From: Kaistella soli | GTDB taxonomy: Bacteria > Bacteroidota > Bacteroidia > Flavobacteriales > Weeksellaceae | Reading direction: 5' to 3' | Length of the DNA: 64,000 bases | NCBI RefSeq assembly: GCF_019038595.1 | Contig: NZ_JAHOPF010000001.1 | Location: 372,001-436,000 of the forward strand | In this document: piece by piece, positions 34,594-43,981 of the stretch | How the letters are laid out: each line of letters opens with the position of its first letter | Numbering within the stretch: the first letter of the stretch is position 1 | The notes under the pieces: generated by a model | Database searches by the model: none | What the model was told of the DNA's origin: nothing | The model's input: the letters and a program-made list of their open reading frames with translations, nothing else | Position numbers and translations under genes: made by a program

Positions 34594-36372
34594 TTAGGCC
34601 TCGTGGCCATACATTTTATTGTAAAGTTTTATATAGCGTTCTTTTACTGCTTTACGTTTAAGTTTTAGTGTCGGTGTGAGAACGCCGGAGTCAATTGACC
34701 AGATTTCCGGAGTGAGTTCGAAAAGCTTGATCTGTTCCCAGCTGCCGAGTTTGGTATTCAGATAGGCAATTTCCTTGCCGATTCTTTCCTTAAGTTCAGG
34801 GCTGTTTGCCATTTCTTCCGGCGTTTTTCCGATGTTGATGTTTTTTCTTTCTGCCCAGTGCTGTGCGAAGTTGAAATCGGGCTGCACCAGCGCACATGGC
34901 ATTTTTTCTCCATCACCTACTACCATAATCTGCTCGATGAATTTCGATGCTTTTGCCTGATTTTCAATCACCTGAGGTGCAATGTATTTTCCGCCTGAAG
35001 TTTTGAACATTTCTTTCTTACGGTCGGTGATATGAAGGTAACCTTCTTCATCGATATGTCCGATGTCGCCGGTTTTGAAATAACCGTCTTCTGTGAAAAC
35101 TTCTTTCGTCATTTCCTCGTTCTTAAAATATCCTTTGAATACGGAAGGACCTTTAACGGTAATTTCCCCGTCTTCCTGAATTTTTACATCCAGATTTTCC
35201 AGCACATGACCTACAGTGCCTACTTTTATTTTTCCGAAACTGTTCACTGAAATTACAGGCGAGGTTTCCGTTAATCCGTAACCTTCCAGGATTGGAATTC
35301 CGGCGTTCTGGAACATTTTGTTGAGTCGGGGCTGAAGTGCAGCTGAGCCCGAAACCAACGTAATGATGTTGCCACCCAAACCTTCTCTCCATTTGGAAAA
35401 TACCAGTTTGTCTGCAATAATTTCCTTTAAGCCTGAAGGTTTGCCGAGTTTTTGTTTTGCTTTGTTCACGCCGAGTGCCCAAAGGAAAATTTTTGATTTC
35501 AGTCCGCCTGCGCTGGTTCCTTTATCGTAAATTTTATCGTAAACTTTTTCGATCAATCTTGGCACTACCGACATGATGTGCGGCTTCACTTCCTTGATGT
35601 TATCGCCCATTTTTTCGATGCTTTCCGCAAAGTAAACGGAGTAGCCGTTATACTGATAAAGATAGAAAAGCATCCTCTCGAAAATATGACATATCGGTAA
35701 GAAACTTAAAATCCTGATATCCTGATAATCCAGTCCTTTTACGCGGGGAATTCTTGGATCCGAAGCCAACACGTTCGATACAATATTATGGTGAGTCAGC
35801 ATAACGCCTTTAGGTTTGCCTGTGGTTCCGGAAGTATAAATAATGGTGGCAAGATCTTCAGAGTTAATGCTGTTGGCCAGATCATCCACTTCATTTTGGG
35901 TGCTTTCGTCTTTTCCTAAATCAAGAATTTCGTTCCAGTTCGGTGCGCCGTCTACCTCATCGAAAGTAAAAACTCCTTTCAGCGAAGTAACATTGTTTTT
36001 AATCTTCATCACCTTTTCGTAGAGTTCAGTGTCGGAAACAAAACAGTACTGCACTTCAGCATTATTAAAGATGAAATCGTAATCTTCGGGTGAAATGGTC
36101 GGATATACAGGAACTGAAACTGCTCCGATCTGGGCAATACCCAAATCCATCACTGCCCATTCCGTGCGGGTTGCTGAAGTAATAAGTGCGATTTTATCGC
36201 CGGGCTGAATGCCCAGTTTTAAGAGACCTCTGGAAATTTTGTTTCCCAGATTGATGAAGTCTTTGGTTGAAGTTTTCTCCCATTCGTCATTATATTTCGT
36301 ATTGAACATGTCTTCGCGGGAGTAATTCTCTGAGGCATGATGAGCAAAATCGAAAATTCGTTTTATAGTCAT
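34594..36372 (-). CDS. Long-chain acyl-CoA synthetase
   Basis: A 592-aa AMP-binding (ANL) enzyme starting at ATG 36372 (MTIKRIFDFAHH); 12 residues further upstream in frame look unconserved. It has the P-loop TSGTTGKPKGVML, GYGLTET, TGDIGHIDEEGYLHITDR and the hinge KEMFKTSGGKY. It activates long-chain fatty acids to acyl-CoA at the membrane for beta-oxidation or lipid synthesis. An acyl-CoA dehydrogenase gene is divergent on its upstream side, 244 bp away, which fits a fatty-acid role. Confidence 0.92.
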   Translation of the reverse strand: MTIKRIFDFAHHASENYSREDMFNTKYNDEWEKTSTKDFINLGNKISRGLLKLGIQPGDKIALITSATRTEWAVMDLGIAQIGAVSVPVYPTISPEDYDFIFNNAEVQYCFVSDTELYEKVMKIKNNVTSLKGVFTFDEVDGAPNWNEILDLGKDESTQNEVDDLANSINSEDLATIIYTSGTTGKPKGVMLTHHNIVSNVLASDPRIPRVKGLDYQDIRILSFLPICHIFERMLFYLYQYNGYSVYFAESIEKMGDNIKEVKPHIMSVVPRLIEKVYDKIYDKGTSAGGLKSKIFLWALGVNKAKQKLGKPSGLKEIIADKLVFSKWREGLGGNIITLVSGSAALQPRLNKMFQNAGIPILEGYGLTETSPVISVNSFGKIKVGTVGHVLENLDVKIQEDGEITVKGPSVFKGYFKNEEMTKEVFTEDGYFKTGDIGHIDEEGYLHITDRKKEMFKTSGGKYIAPQVIENQAKASKFIEQIMVVGDGEKMPCALVQPDFNFAQHWAERKNINIGKTPEEMANSPELKERIGKEIAYLNTKLGSWEQIKLFELTPEIWSIDSGVLTPTLKLKRKAVKERYIKLYNKMYGHEA

Positions 36373-36616
36373 AGTAAGTTTATTTAGAAAAGATATCGCT
36401 GTTAACAAAAATTAACATTGCTTACGGGTAAAAATATCATTTTTATTTTAAACAGCAAAAAGTATTTTTTACTGCCGGTTTCATGAATTTTCGTCATTTT
36501 TAAAGGATGGCGAATTTAAATTTCCGCGTTTTTATGAATTATTTGCACCATTAAGATTTAAATTTTTTAATTTTTAGAAAAATTGTAGATTTACGGGCAA
36601 ACAATTATATACTTTT

Positions 36617-37756
36617 ATGGACTTTAATTTATCTGAAGAACAGTTGATGATTCAGCAGGCAGCAAGAGATTTTGCACAAACAGAACTTTTGCCCGGCGTT
36701 ATAGAAAGAGACAATGCACAGAAGTTTCCTCACGAACAGGTGAAGAAAATGGGAGAACTGGGTTTCCTGGGAATGATGGTGGATCCAAAATACGGCGGCG
36801 CCGGCATGGATAGCGTTTCTTACGTTTTAGCCATGGAAGAAATAGCAAAAATAGATGCTTCAGCTGCGGTTGTGATGTCAGTAAACAATTCTTTGGTATG
36901 CGCAGGACTTGAAAAATTCTGCAACGAGGAACAGAAAATGAAGTATCTGAAGCCTTTGGCAAGCGGAGAAGTAATTGGTGCTTTTGCTCTTTCTGAGCCT
37001 GAAGCAGGTTCTGATGCTACTTCCCAGAAGACCACAGCTGTAGATATGGGCGATCATTACCTCCTTAACGGTACTAAAAACTGGATTACGAACGGTGGTA
37101 ACGCAACCTATTACATCGTTATCGCACAAACCGATCCGGAGAAAAAACATAAGGGAATTAATGCTTTCATCGTAGAAAAAGGATGGGCAGGTTTCGAAAT
37201 CGGGCCGAAAGAAGATAAGCTGGGGATCCGCGGAAGTGATACCCATTCTTTGTTATTCACTGATGTAAAAGTACCGAAAGAAAACAGAATCGGTGAAGAC
37301 GGATTCGGATTTAATTTCGCAATGGCAGTATTGAACGGCGGTAGAATAGGGATTGCTTCCCAAGCGTTAGGAATTGCTTCCGGTGCTTACGAACTGGCGC
37401 TGAAATATGCCAAAACAAGAAAAGCTTTTAAAACCGAAATCATCAATCACCAAGCGATTGCCTTCAAATTAGCCGACATGGCAACCTCCATTATGGCGGC
37501 AAGAATGTTGTGTTACAAAGCAGCAACAGAAAAAGATCAGGGAAAAGATATCTCAGAAATTGGCGCAATGGCCAAGTTATACGCTTCTCAGGTAGCGATG
37601 GATACTTCCGTTGAAGCTGTTCAGATCCACGGCGGATATGGGTACGTAAAAGAATACCACGTGGAAAGAATGATGCGTGATGCAAAAATCACCCAGATCT
37701 ATGAAGGAACTTCTGAGATTCAGAAAATCGTGATTTCAAGAAGTATCGCGAAGTAA
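36617..37756 (+). CDS. Acyl-CoA dehydrogenase
   Basis: A 379-aa FAD-dependent enzyme of the short/medium-chain acyl-CoA dehydrogenase type. It has ALSEPEAGSDA and NGTKNWITNGG around the flavin, and the catalytic Glu363 in YEGTSEIQ near the C-terminus. The position of Glu in the C-terminal loop matches butyryl/SCAD-type enzymes. It oxidises acyl-CoA to enoyl-CoA. It is divergent from the acyl-CoA synthetase gene. A TAGATTTA box at 36586-36593 may be its promoter. Confidence 0.94.
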   Translation: MDFNLSEEQLMIQQAARDFAQTELLPGVIERDNAQKFPHEQVKKMGELGFLGMMVDPKYGGAGMDSVSYVLAMEEIAKIDASAAVVMSVNNSLVCAGLEKFCNEEQKMKYLKPLASGEVIGAFALSEPEAGSDATSQKTTAVDMGDHYLLNGTKNWITNGGNATYYIVIAQTDPEKKHKGINAFIVEKGWAGFEIGPKEDKLGIRGSDTHSLLFTDVKVPKENRIGEDGFGFNFAMAVLNGGRIGIASQALGIASGAYELALKYAKTRKAFKTEIINHQAIAFKLADMATSIMAARMLCYKAATEKDQGKDISEIGAMAKLYASQVAMDTSVEAVQIHGGYGYVKEYHVERMMRDAKITQIYEGTSEIQKIVISRSIAK

Positions 37757-37781
37757 CATTTAAATCACTAAAACGTTCGGC

Positions 37782-38147
37782 ATGAAATATATGTGGATCA
37801 CCCTTGCAGCAGTTCTGCTGCTTTTATCCGGAACTGTTTACTACAAATATTATTTTGTTTTCGGTGAAGGAGTAAAATCGGGAATTCTAAATTATGCGGT
37901 GAAAAAAGGCAATGTCTTCAAAACCTACGAAGGCAAACTGATACAGCAGGGTTTTGGAGCGAATCCGAAAACCGGCAGTTTGACAAGTTATGAATTCGAA
38001 TTTTCTATTGAAAACGAAGAGATTTTCAAACAGTTTGAAATCAATAACGGAAAAACCTTTGATCTGCATTATAAAGAATATCACGGTGTCATTCCGTGGC
38101 GCGGAAATACCACTTATGTAGTCGACAGAATAGTGAATATGAAATAA
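37782..38147 (+). CDS. Small membrane-anchored hypothetical protein
   Basis: A 121-aa protein with one N-terminal hydrophobic segment (WITLAAVLLLLSGTVYYKYYF) that is more likely an anchor than a cleaved signal. A short beta-rich domain follows (KKGNVFKTYEGKLIQQGFG, then VIPWRGNTTYVVD). Similar proteins are common in flavobacteria without known function. It starts 25 bp after the acyl-CoA dehydrogenase gene and ends at a strong terminator, so the two probably share a transcript. Confidence 0.78.
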   Translation: MKYMWITLAAVLLLLSGTVYYKYYFVFGEGVKSGILNYAVKKGNVFKTYEGKLIQQGFGANPKTGSLTSYEFEFSIENEEIFKQFEINNGKTFDLHYKEYHGVIPWRGNTTYVVDRIVNMK

Positions 38148-38149
38148 TG

Positions 38150-38178
38150 AAAAGCCTTCCAATCCGGAAGGCTTTTTT
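38150..38178 (+). terminator. Terminator after the acyl-CoA dehydrogenase pair
   Basis: An 11-bp perfect stem AAAAGCCTTCC with a 5-nt loop is followed by T residues. Confidence 0.9.
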
Positions 38179-38234
38179 GATTTATTGAATCTTAAATGTT
38201 TCTCTTTTGGACCTGAAAATTAAAATAAAACATT

Positions 38235-39386
38235 CTAATTTTTCGGAAGATACTTCGAATAGTCTGTATCCGTAGTTTCGGTGGGTTTCTCTTCCGGAAC
38301 AGGATCCGTGGATGTTTGGTTCTGAGTGGGATAATGGGCAGCAGTCTGTTGAGTATTGAGCTGTTCTCTTTCAAATTCTGTCTGCATTTTTTTCTTTCTG
38401 TTTTTGCTCACAAAGTACCAGATTCCGCCTGCGATCAGGAATATGGGCCAAAATGGAAGCAATAACAGAACGCCGTCGCCCAATACTTTAAATCCTTTCA
38501 TAAAAGCGCTGCTGAAGTTGTTGTTATCTTCTTCTTTTTTGGTGTTTTCGAGAGAAGTGCCTGCAATATTCTCATTCTGAATCAAAGTAATTTCAACGTC
38601 GCACATTTGTGAGCCTATATAATCTTTCCCTTCAGAAGCCGTACTTTTCGATTTCACGTCACCCAGTTGTGTGGAAAGGTTTTCAACCAGATTGTCGAAA
38701 TGCTGAAGCGGGATTTTTGCAGTAATATATTCGCGCTGAATACCTTCATTCTGATTGAAGTTTTCGGTGACCAAATCAGCATTGTTTTCCCTTATTTTTT
38801 GTCTTAAGACAGCTTTAGCATTATTAAGGTCTTCCACCTGAATTTCCAGTTTGGCTGTTTTTACCAGTGGATCCTTGTCCGCAATTGGCGGAACGGTAAC
38901 CGAATTGTTTTGATCTGGCTGTGTTGAAGGAGTTTTAGCCGCTGAATTTTCTGACGCAGGATTCTGTTTTTTAGTCTGCTTCAGGATTTTATCGGCTGTT
39001 CTTGTAAGGACTTTAATGGTGCTTTCACCGTTTTTTAAAGACTGGTTTGCAGAATCAAGTGTTTTTACTACTTCGGTTCCTACCACTACATTTTTCGTGA
39101 TTTTCTCAATCTGTTTGTTGATGGAATCGATTCTCCAGCTGCCTGATTTTATCGTGCTGTCGATCGATTTTTTCTGCTTTTGGATTTCGGGAATGATCAC
39201 TTTTTTTGCGATCCCGTCGGAATCTGTAATGGTTTTGGATATGGAATCCAGGGTTTTGATGCCGTTATTGGCTTTGGTAAACAGGCTATCGGCATGTTTG
39301 ATGTTATCCGTTGTCTGTTGAATTGAATTTTTATCACAGGAAATTAAAGCACCTGTAATAAAAAATGAAAGAAGTATTTTCTTCAT
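38235..39386 (-). CDS. DUF4349 lipoprotein
   Basis: A 383-aa protein with a lipoprotein signal ending ALISC (Cys17). A long Lys/Thr/Ser-rich helical region predicted as coiled coil follows (about 25-135), then a low-complexity linker. The DUF4349 domain is next (about 165-275, with TAKLEIQVEDLNNAKAVL and REYITAKIPLQHFDNLV). One hydrophobic helix is near 305-325 (LLLLPFWPIFLIAGGIWYF), and the tail is polar. DUF4349 proteins sit in the envelope and have no settled role. A lipid anchor at one end and a membrane helix at the other is notable. No neighbours suggest a function. Confidence 0.85.
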   Translation of the reverse strand: MKKILLSFFITGALISCDKNSIQQTTDNIKHADSLFTKANNGIKTLDSISKTITDSDGIAKKVIIPEIQKQKKSIDSTIKSGSWRIDSINKQIEKITKNVVVGTEVVKTLDSANQSLKNGESTIKVLTRTADKILKQTKKQNPASENSAAKTPSTQPDQNNSVTVPPIADKDPLVKTAKLEIQVEDLNNAKAVLRQKIRENNADLVTENFNQNEGIQREYITAKIPLQHFDNLVENLSTQLGDVKSKSTASEGKDYIGSQMCDVEITLIQNENIAGTSLENTKKEEDNNNFSSAFMKGFKVLGDGVLLLLPFWPIFLIAGGIWYFVSKNRKKKMQTEFEREQLNTQQTAAHYPTQNQTSTDPVPEEKPTETTDTDYSKYLPKN

Positions 39387-39594
39387 GATTGATTTTGAAT
39401 TTAAAACAGTGAAACAGAATCAAATAGTATTCCCTAAAAACACTGAAAACATTTAAATAACTGCAGATGAGTCTTTTGCAAATCAATTTACAACCGCTTT
39501 ACAAAAGCAGAATTAAATTCTCCAGGTAAATAAACCGCCGTTTACCTCTGCACAAAAAAAATCTCCGGCAGAACTGAAGATTTTGATTATTATT

Positions 39595-41193
39595 TTACTG
39601 TGGATTTCTGAATTCACTGATGAAATGCAGTTTCACATTCGGGAATTTCTCCTGGGTCATATGAATCGTAAATGACGAATCTGCAAGGAAAACGGGCTGT
39701 CCGTATTTGTCTTTTGCCATGAAACGCTGTTTCAGTCGTGCAAACTCCTTGAATTCTTCTGATTTTTCATCCGCTTCAATCCAGCATGCTTTATGAATGG
39801 AAAGCGGCTCGTAATTACATTTTGCGCCGTATTCGTGTTCCAAACGGTACTGGATGACTTCGTACTGTAAAGCCCCGACGGTACCGATGATTTTTCGGTT
39901 GTTCATATCCATCGTGAACAGCTGTGCTACGCCTTCGTCCATCAGCTGATCGATTCCTTTTGCGAGCTGTTTCGCTTTCAAAGGATCCTCATTGTTGATA
40001 TATCTGAAATGTTCCGGTGAAAAACTTGGGATTCCTTTGAAATTAATTTTTTCTCCGGCAGTGAGTGTATCACCGATTCTGAAATTTCCCGTGTCGTGAA
40101 GTCCTACAATATCGCCGGGGAAACTTTCATCGACCACTTCTTTTTTGTCTGCGAAGAAAGCGTTGGGTGAAGAAAACTTCATTTTTTTGTTGTCTCTTAC
40201 CAGCAGGTAATTTTCATTTCTTTTGAATGTTCCCGAAACAATTTTCACAAACGCCAGTCTGTCGCGGTGTTTAGGATCCATATTTGCGTGGATTTTAAAG
40301 ACAAATCCGGTAAAATCTTTTTCCTCAGGTTTTACAACCCGGGTTTCGGACTCTTTTGGCTGCGGTTTCGGAGCGATATCAATAAAAGCATCCAGTAATT
40401 CCCGAACTCCGAAATTATTCAGGGCAGAACCGAAGAACACAGGCTGCAGATCACCGTTCATATAATCTTCACCGTTAAATTCAGGATAAACTGACTGCAC
40501 AAGTTCGAGTTCTTCTCTTAAATTGGCCGCGGCTTTTTCACCGATCACTTCATCTATTTTCGTATCACTGATATCGTCAAATTTGATCGCTTCGCCAACT
40601 TTCTGCTTTTTCTCTTCCAGAAACAGCTGAATATTGTTTTCCCAAATATTATAAATTCCCTGGAAATCAGATCCCATCCCAATCGGTAAAGAAAGCGGAC
40701 ATACGGTTAAACCTAATTTCTGTTCTACTTCATCCAACAAATCGAAAGCATCTTTACCTTCCCGGTCTAATTTATTGATGAAAACCAACATTGGAATATT
40801 CCTCATTCTGCAGACCTTAACGAGCTTTTCAGTCTGTTCCTCAACTCCTTTTGCCACGTCGATAACCACAATTACAGAATCTACTGCTGTTAAAGTCCGG
40901 TAAGTATCTTCCGCGAAATCTTTGTGACCGGGCGTATCTAAAATATTTATTTTATGGTCTCTGTATTCAAATGCCAGAACGGAAGTCGCGACAGAAATCC
41001 CTCTCTGTCTTTCGATTTCCATAAAATCGGAGGTTGCTCCTTTTTTAATTTTGTTCGATTTTACCGCACCGGCCTCCTGAATTGCACCTCCGAAAAGAAG
41101 CAGTTTTTCAGTTAAGGTGGTTTTTCCGGCATCGGGATGCGAGATAATTCCGAAGGTTTTTCTTCTTTCTATTTCTTTGATGAGTTCTGACAT
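39595..41193 (-). CDS. prfC: Peptide chain release factor 3
   Basis: A 532-aa translational GTPase. G1 is HPDAGKTT at 19-26, G3 is DTPGHKDF, G4 is NKLD, and the C-terminal release-factor-3 domain has GTVGALQYEV and the final KLHFISEFRNPQ. It recycles class I release factors from the ribosome. The gene stands alone with intergenic space on both sides. Confidence 0.96.
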   Translation of the reverse strand: MSELIKEIERRKTFGIISHPDAGKTTLTEKLLLFGGAIQEAGAVKSNKIKKGATSDFMEIERQRGISVATSVLAFEYRDHKINILDTPGHKDFAEDTYRTLTAVDSVIVVIDVAKGVEEQTEKLVKVCRMRNIPMLVFINKLDREGKDAFDLLDEVEQKLGLTVCPLSLPIGMGSDFQGIYNIWENNIQLFLEEKKQKVGEAIKFDDISDTKIDEVIGEKAAANLREELELVQSVYPEFNGEDYMNGDLQPVFFGSALNNFGVRELLDAFIDIAPKPQPKESETRVVKPEEKDFTGFVFKIHANMDPKHRDRLAFVKIVSGTFKRNENYLLVRDNKKMKFSSPNAFFADKKEVVDESFPGDIVGLHDTGNFRIGDTLTAGEKINFKGIPSFSPEHFRYINNEDPLKAKQLAKGIDQLMDEGVAQLFTMDMNNRKIIGTVGALQYEVIQYRLEHEYGAKCNYEPLSIHKACWIEADEKSEEFKEFARLKQRFMAKDKYGQPVFLADSSFTIHMTQEKFPNVKLHFISEFRNPQ

Positions 41194-41287
41194 AATTAAA
41201 TTTGAATCTGCAAAAATCGTGTTTTTTTATGGAAAATGAAAAAGAAGTTTTTGGTAAGCTTAGATTCGCTTTTTTATCTTTTTAATT

Positions 41288-41295
41288 TATATTTG
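41288..41295 (+). promoter_or_regulatory. Promoter -7 box of the CPBP gene
   Basis: TATATTTG is 16 bp before ATG 41312. Confidence 0.6.
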
Positions 41296-41311
41296 TTGAA
41301 ACTAAATCTAA

Positions 41312-42145
41312 ATGGAAGAAAGCAATCCGCGGAAAAAATATATTTTCGACTGGAAAGGAGCATTTGCGCTTATTGGAGGGATGATTGTAGGAACTGCAGC
41401 AATATCTGTTATCAACGTATTTTCTATGTTTGTTTTCAATGAGAATCTGCAGTACAGAGATTTTTATTTAATGATTGTAAATGCAGCGGGTTTTTTGGGA
41501 GCGATTTTCGCCTTTGATTATTTTATTGCGCGTCCCCAAACCGGAAGAGCGCTTCATTTCAATCTTTCTCCAACGAATATTGGTACTTACATTTTAATTT
41601 TTCCAATGATGCTGGGAATGATGTTTATTGCTGAATTTATTACAGGACAGATTCCCGTTACCGGACCGTTTTTCGGGAAGTATTATGAGTTTTTTACCAG
41701 ATTAATGGCTCAGATGACGAATGATAAAGCTACCATGGTCGTGCTTGCTGTCATCATGGCACCAGTTTTCGAAGAGATTGTTTTCCGTGGAATTATCCAG
41801 AAAGGACTAATTAATAAAGGCATGAAACCATTTTCGGCGATTTTGGTTTCTTCACTGATCTTTGGGCTTGTTCACGGCAATCCGTGGCAATTGGTGGGTG
41901 CGGTGATGCTTGGCTGTGTTTTGGGCTTGGTGTATTACAAAACAAAATCGATGCTTCTTCCGATGCTGTTGCATGCTTTTAATAATCTCTGTTCTTCTCT
42001 ATTAATATTTTACGGAAATACTGAAAGTTTTGCCGAAACCTTCAAAGTCTCCGAATGGTACGTTTTAGGATGCGGAATCATCCTCTTGTCCTTATTTTAT
42101 TACCTGTTCATGAAAAAATACAGGGTTCATTATTCTGAAAATTAA
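41312..42145 (+). CDS. CPBP-family intramembrane glutamic protease
   Basis: A 277-aa integral membrane protein with about eight helices. Motif 1 is FEEIVFRG (Glu154, Glu155, Arg159), motif 2 is SLIFGLVHG with His188, and a final HAFNN holds His221. These are the residues of the Rce1/CPBP glutamic proteases (ABI family). Bacterial members are often linked to bacteriocin immunity or protein maturation, but no bacteriocin genes are here. The downstream rdgB-like gene is 21 bp away and could be co-transcribed. Confidence 0.9.
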   Translation: MEESNPRKKYIFDWKGAFALIGGMIVGTAAISVINVFSMFVFNENLQYRDFYLMIVNAAGFLGAIFAFDYFIARPQTGRALHFNLSPTNIGTYILIFPMMLGMMFIAEFITGQIPVTGPFFGKYYEFFTRLMAQMTNDKATMVVLAVIMAPVFEEIVFRGIIQKGLINKGMKPFSAILVSSLIFGLVHGNPWQLVGAVMLGCVLGLVYYKTKSMLLPMLLHAFNNLCSSLLIFYGNTESFAETFKVSEWYVLGCGIILLSLFYYLFMKKYRVHYSEN

Positions 42146-42166
42146 ATTAATTCATTTGCCACCTAT

Positions 42167-42742
42167 ATGACCAGAGAAATTCTCATCGCTACCCATAACC
42201 AGCATAAAAAAGAAGAAATTCAGCAGATTTTGGGAGAAAATTTTAAAGTGACCTCTTTAACGGATTATGATCTTCACGAGGAAATTGTAGAAGACGGAAC
42301 TACTTTTCACGAAAACGCATTAATTAAGGCTAAATACTGTTTTGAAAAAACCGGAAAGCCAAGTTTGGGAGACGATTCCGGATTGGTTGTGGAAGCGCTG
42401 GACGGAAGACCGGGGATTTATTCCGCACGGTACGCCGGAAACCATGATTTTGCTAAAAACATGGCAAAGGTATTGGAAGAAATGAAAAATGAGGAAAACC
42501 GGAAAGCTTATTTTGTTACGGTAATGTGTCTGGTAGATGAAAGCGGGGAGAGGTATTTTGAAGGCCGGGTTTATGGGAATTTAACACGCGAAATCCGTGG
42601 TGAAAAAGGCTTCGGTTACGACCCGATTTTTATTCCGGAGGATTACTCAATCACTTTTGCTGAAATGAAAGCGGAGGATAAAAACGCCATCAGTCACCGG
42701 AAAGAAGCCATTGAAAAATTCCTTAATTTTCTGAAGGTCTGA
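42167..42742 (+). CDS. rdgB: Non-canonical purine NTP diphosphatase
   Basis: A 191-aa HAM1/RdgB-type enzyme. The substrate-binding ATHNQHKKEEI is at the N-terminus, GDDSGLVVEALDGRPGIYSARYAG is in the middle, and GFGYDPIF and ISHRKEA are near the end. It cleaves ITP, dITP and XTP to monophosphates, keeping deaminated purines out of DNA and RNA. The length is normal. Confidence 0.94.
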   Translation: MTREILIATHNQHKKEEIQQILGENFKVTSLTDYDLHEEIVEDGTTFHENALIKAKYCFEKTGKPSLGDDSGLVVEALDGRPGIYSARYAGNHDFAKNMAKVLEEMKNEENRKAYFVTVMCLVDESGERYFEGRVYGNLTREIRGEKGFGYDPIFIPEDYSITFAEMKAEDKNAISHRKEAIEKFLNFLKV

Positions 42743-42818
42743 TTAGTATTTCTGAGTAAAAATTAAATACAGTAGAATTTAAGCGTGAAATCACCCTTAA
42801 ATTTTCAGTTAAAAATTG

Positions 42819-42826
42819 TATTTTTG
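42819..42826 (+). promoter_or_regulatory. pheS promoter -7 box
   Basis: TATTTTTG is 20 bp before ATG 42847, after a 76-bp gap from the preceding gene. Confidence 0.6.
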
Positions 42827-42846
42827 CACCTCACTAAAGAAAAAAG

Positions 42847-43857
42847 ATGTTAGAAAAGATTGATGAATTATTGGTTGAGGTTGGCAATTTCAGCACAGCG
42901 AATAAAGATGAAATTGAGCAGTTTCGGATTAAGTACAGCGGTAAAAAGGGAATACTCAACGATATTTTTGCTAAATTCAAGGATGTGCCCAACGAACAGA
43001 AAAAAGAATTCGGCCAAAAGATCAACACCCTGAAACAGGCTGTTGAAGCAAAACTTGATGATCTGAAAAATGCTTCCTCTTCTAACCTTATCCTCGAAAA
43101 AGACGATTTAACGAAGCCCGGTTTTTCTTCAGAACTTGGGACCCGTCATCCGATTAATCTGGTGAAAAATAAAATTATTGAAATCTTCAAGTCGATCGGT
43201 TTTGCTGTTGCAGACGGACCGGAAATTGAAGACGACTGGCATAACTTTACCGCATTAAATCTGCCGGAATATCACCCAGCGAGAGATATGCAGGATACTT
43301 TTTTCATCGAAACCAATCCGGATATTCTTTTAAGAACTCACACTTCTTCCGTGCAAATACGTTACATGGAGGAAAATCAGCCGCCGATGAGAATTTTATC
43401 ACCGGGACGTGTTTTCAGAAACGAAGCGATTTCTTCCCGTTCGCACTGTATTTTCCATCAGATCGAAGGCTTGTATATCGACGAAAATGTAAGTTTTGCA
43501 GATTTAAAACAGACCATTCAGTTTTTTACCACTGAACTTTTCGGAAAATCTAAAATCAGAATGAGACCTTCTTATTTCCCGTTCACTGAGCCGAGTGCAG
43601 AAGTGGATGTTTACTGGGGTTTGAATTCTGAAACCGATTACAGAATTACCAAAGGAACCGGCTGGCTCGAAATTATGGGCTGCGGAATGGTAGATCCTGC
43701 GGTTTTACAGAACGTAAACATTGATGCTGATAAATATTCCGGGTACGCTTTTGGAATGGGAATCGAGCGAATTGTGATGTTATTGTATCAAATGAGCGAC
43801 ATCAGGATGTTCTTTGAAAACGATAAAAGAATGCTGGAGCAGTTCAAAAGTTTATAA
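42847..43857 (+). CDS. pheS: Phenylalanyl-tRNA synthetase, alpha subunit
   Basis: A 336-aa class II aminoacyl-tRNA synthetase subunit. An N-terminal coiled coil (about 1-90) is followed by the catalytic domain with [48 protein letters not shown] and motif 3 [12 protein letters not shown]. It pairs with PheT, whose gene is not in the window. Like most Bacteroidota, this genome appears to keep pheS apart from pheT. Confidence 0.97.
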   Translation: MLEKIDELLVEVGNFSTANKDEIEQFRIKYSGKKGILNDIFAKFKDVPNEQKKEFGQKINTLKQAVEAKLDDLKNASSSNLILEKDDLTKPGFSSELGTRHPINLVKNKIIEIFKSIGFAVADGPEIEDDWHNFTALNLPEYHPARDMQDTFFIETNPDILLRTHTSSVQIRYMEENQPPMRILSPGRVFRNEAISSRSHCIFHQIEGLYIDENVSFADLKQTIQFFTTELFGKSKIRMRPSYFPFTEPSAEVDVYWGLNSETDYRITKGTGWLEIMGCGMVDPAVLQNVNIDADKYSGYAFGMGIERIVMLLYQMSDIRMFFENDKRMLEQFKSL

Positions 43858-43899
43858 TTAAGCAGACATTTCTGGGTTGATTTAATTTCAAATATTAAT

Positions 43900-43939
43900 A
43901 AAACAAAAACTTCCGGGTAATTCCGGAAGTTTTTGTTTT
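43900..43939. terminator. Bidirectional terminator between pheS and the DUF5916 gene
   Basis: A 17-bp perfect stem (AAAACAAAAACTTCCGG) closes on a 6-nt loop, with A and T tracts at its ends. It serves both convergent genes. Confidence 0.92.
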
Positions 43940-43981
43940 AAAGTAATACTAGAATTCACTTTTTTTGCTGCAAAGCGAATT

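Noticed and set aside
42767-42818. T-box or other leader attenuation before pheS.
   Set aside because: The -7 box at 42819-42826 puts the start of the transcript about 16 nt before the ATG, leaving no room for a leader switch.
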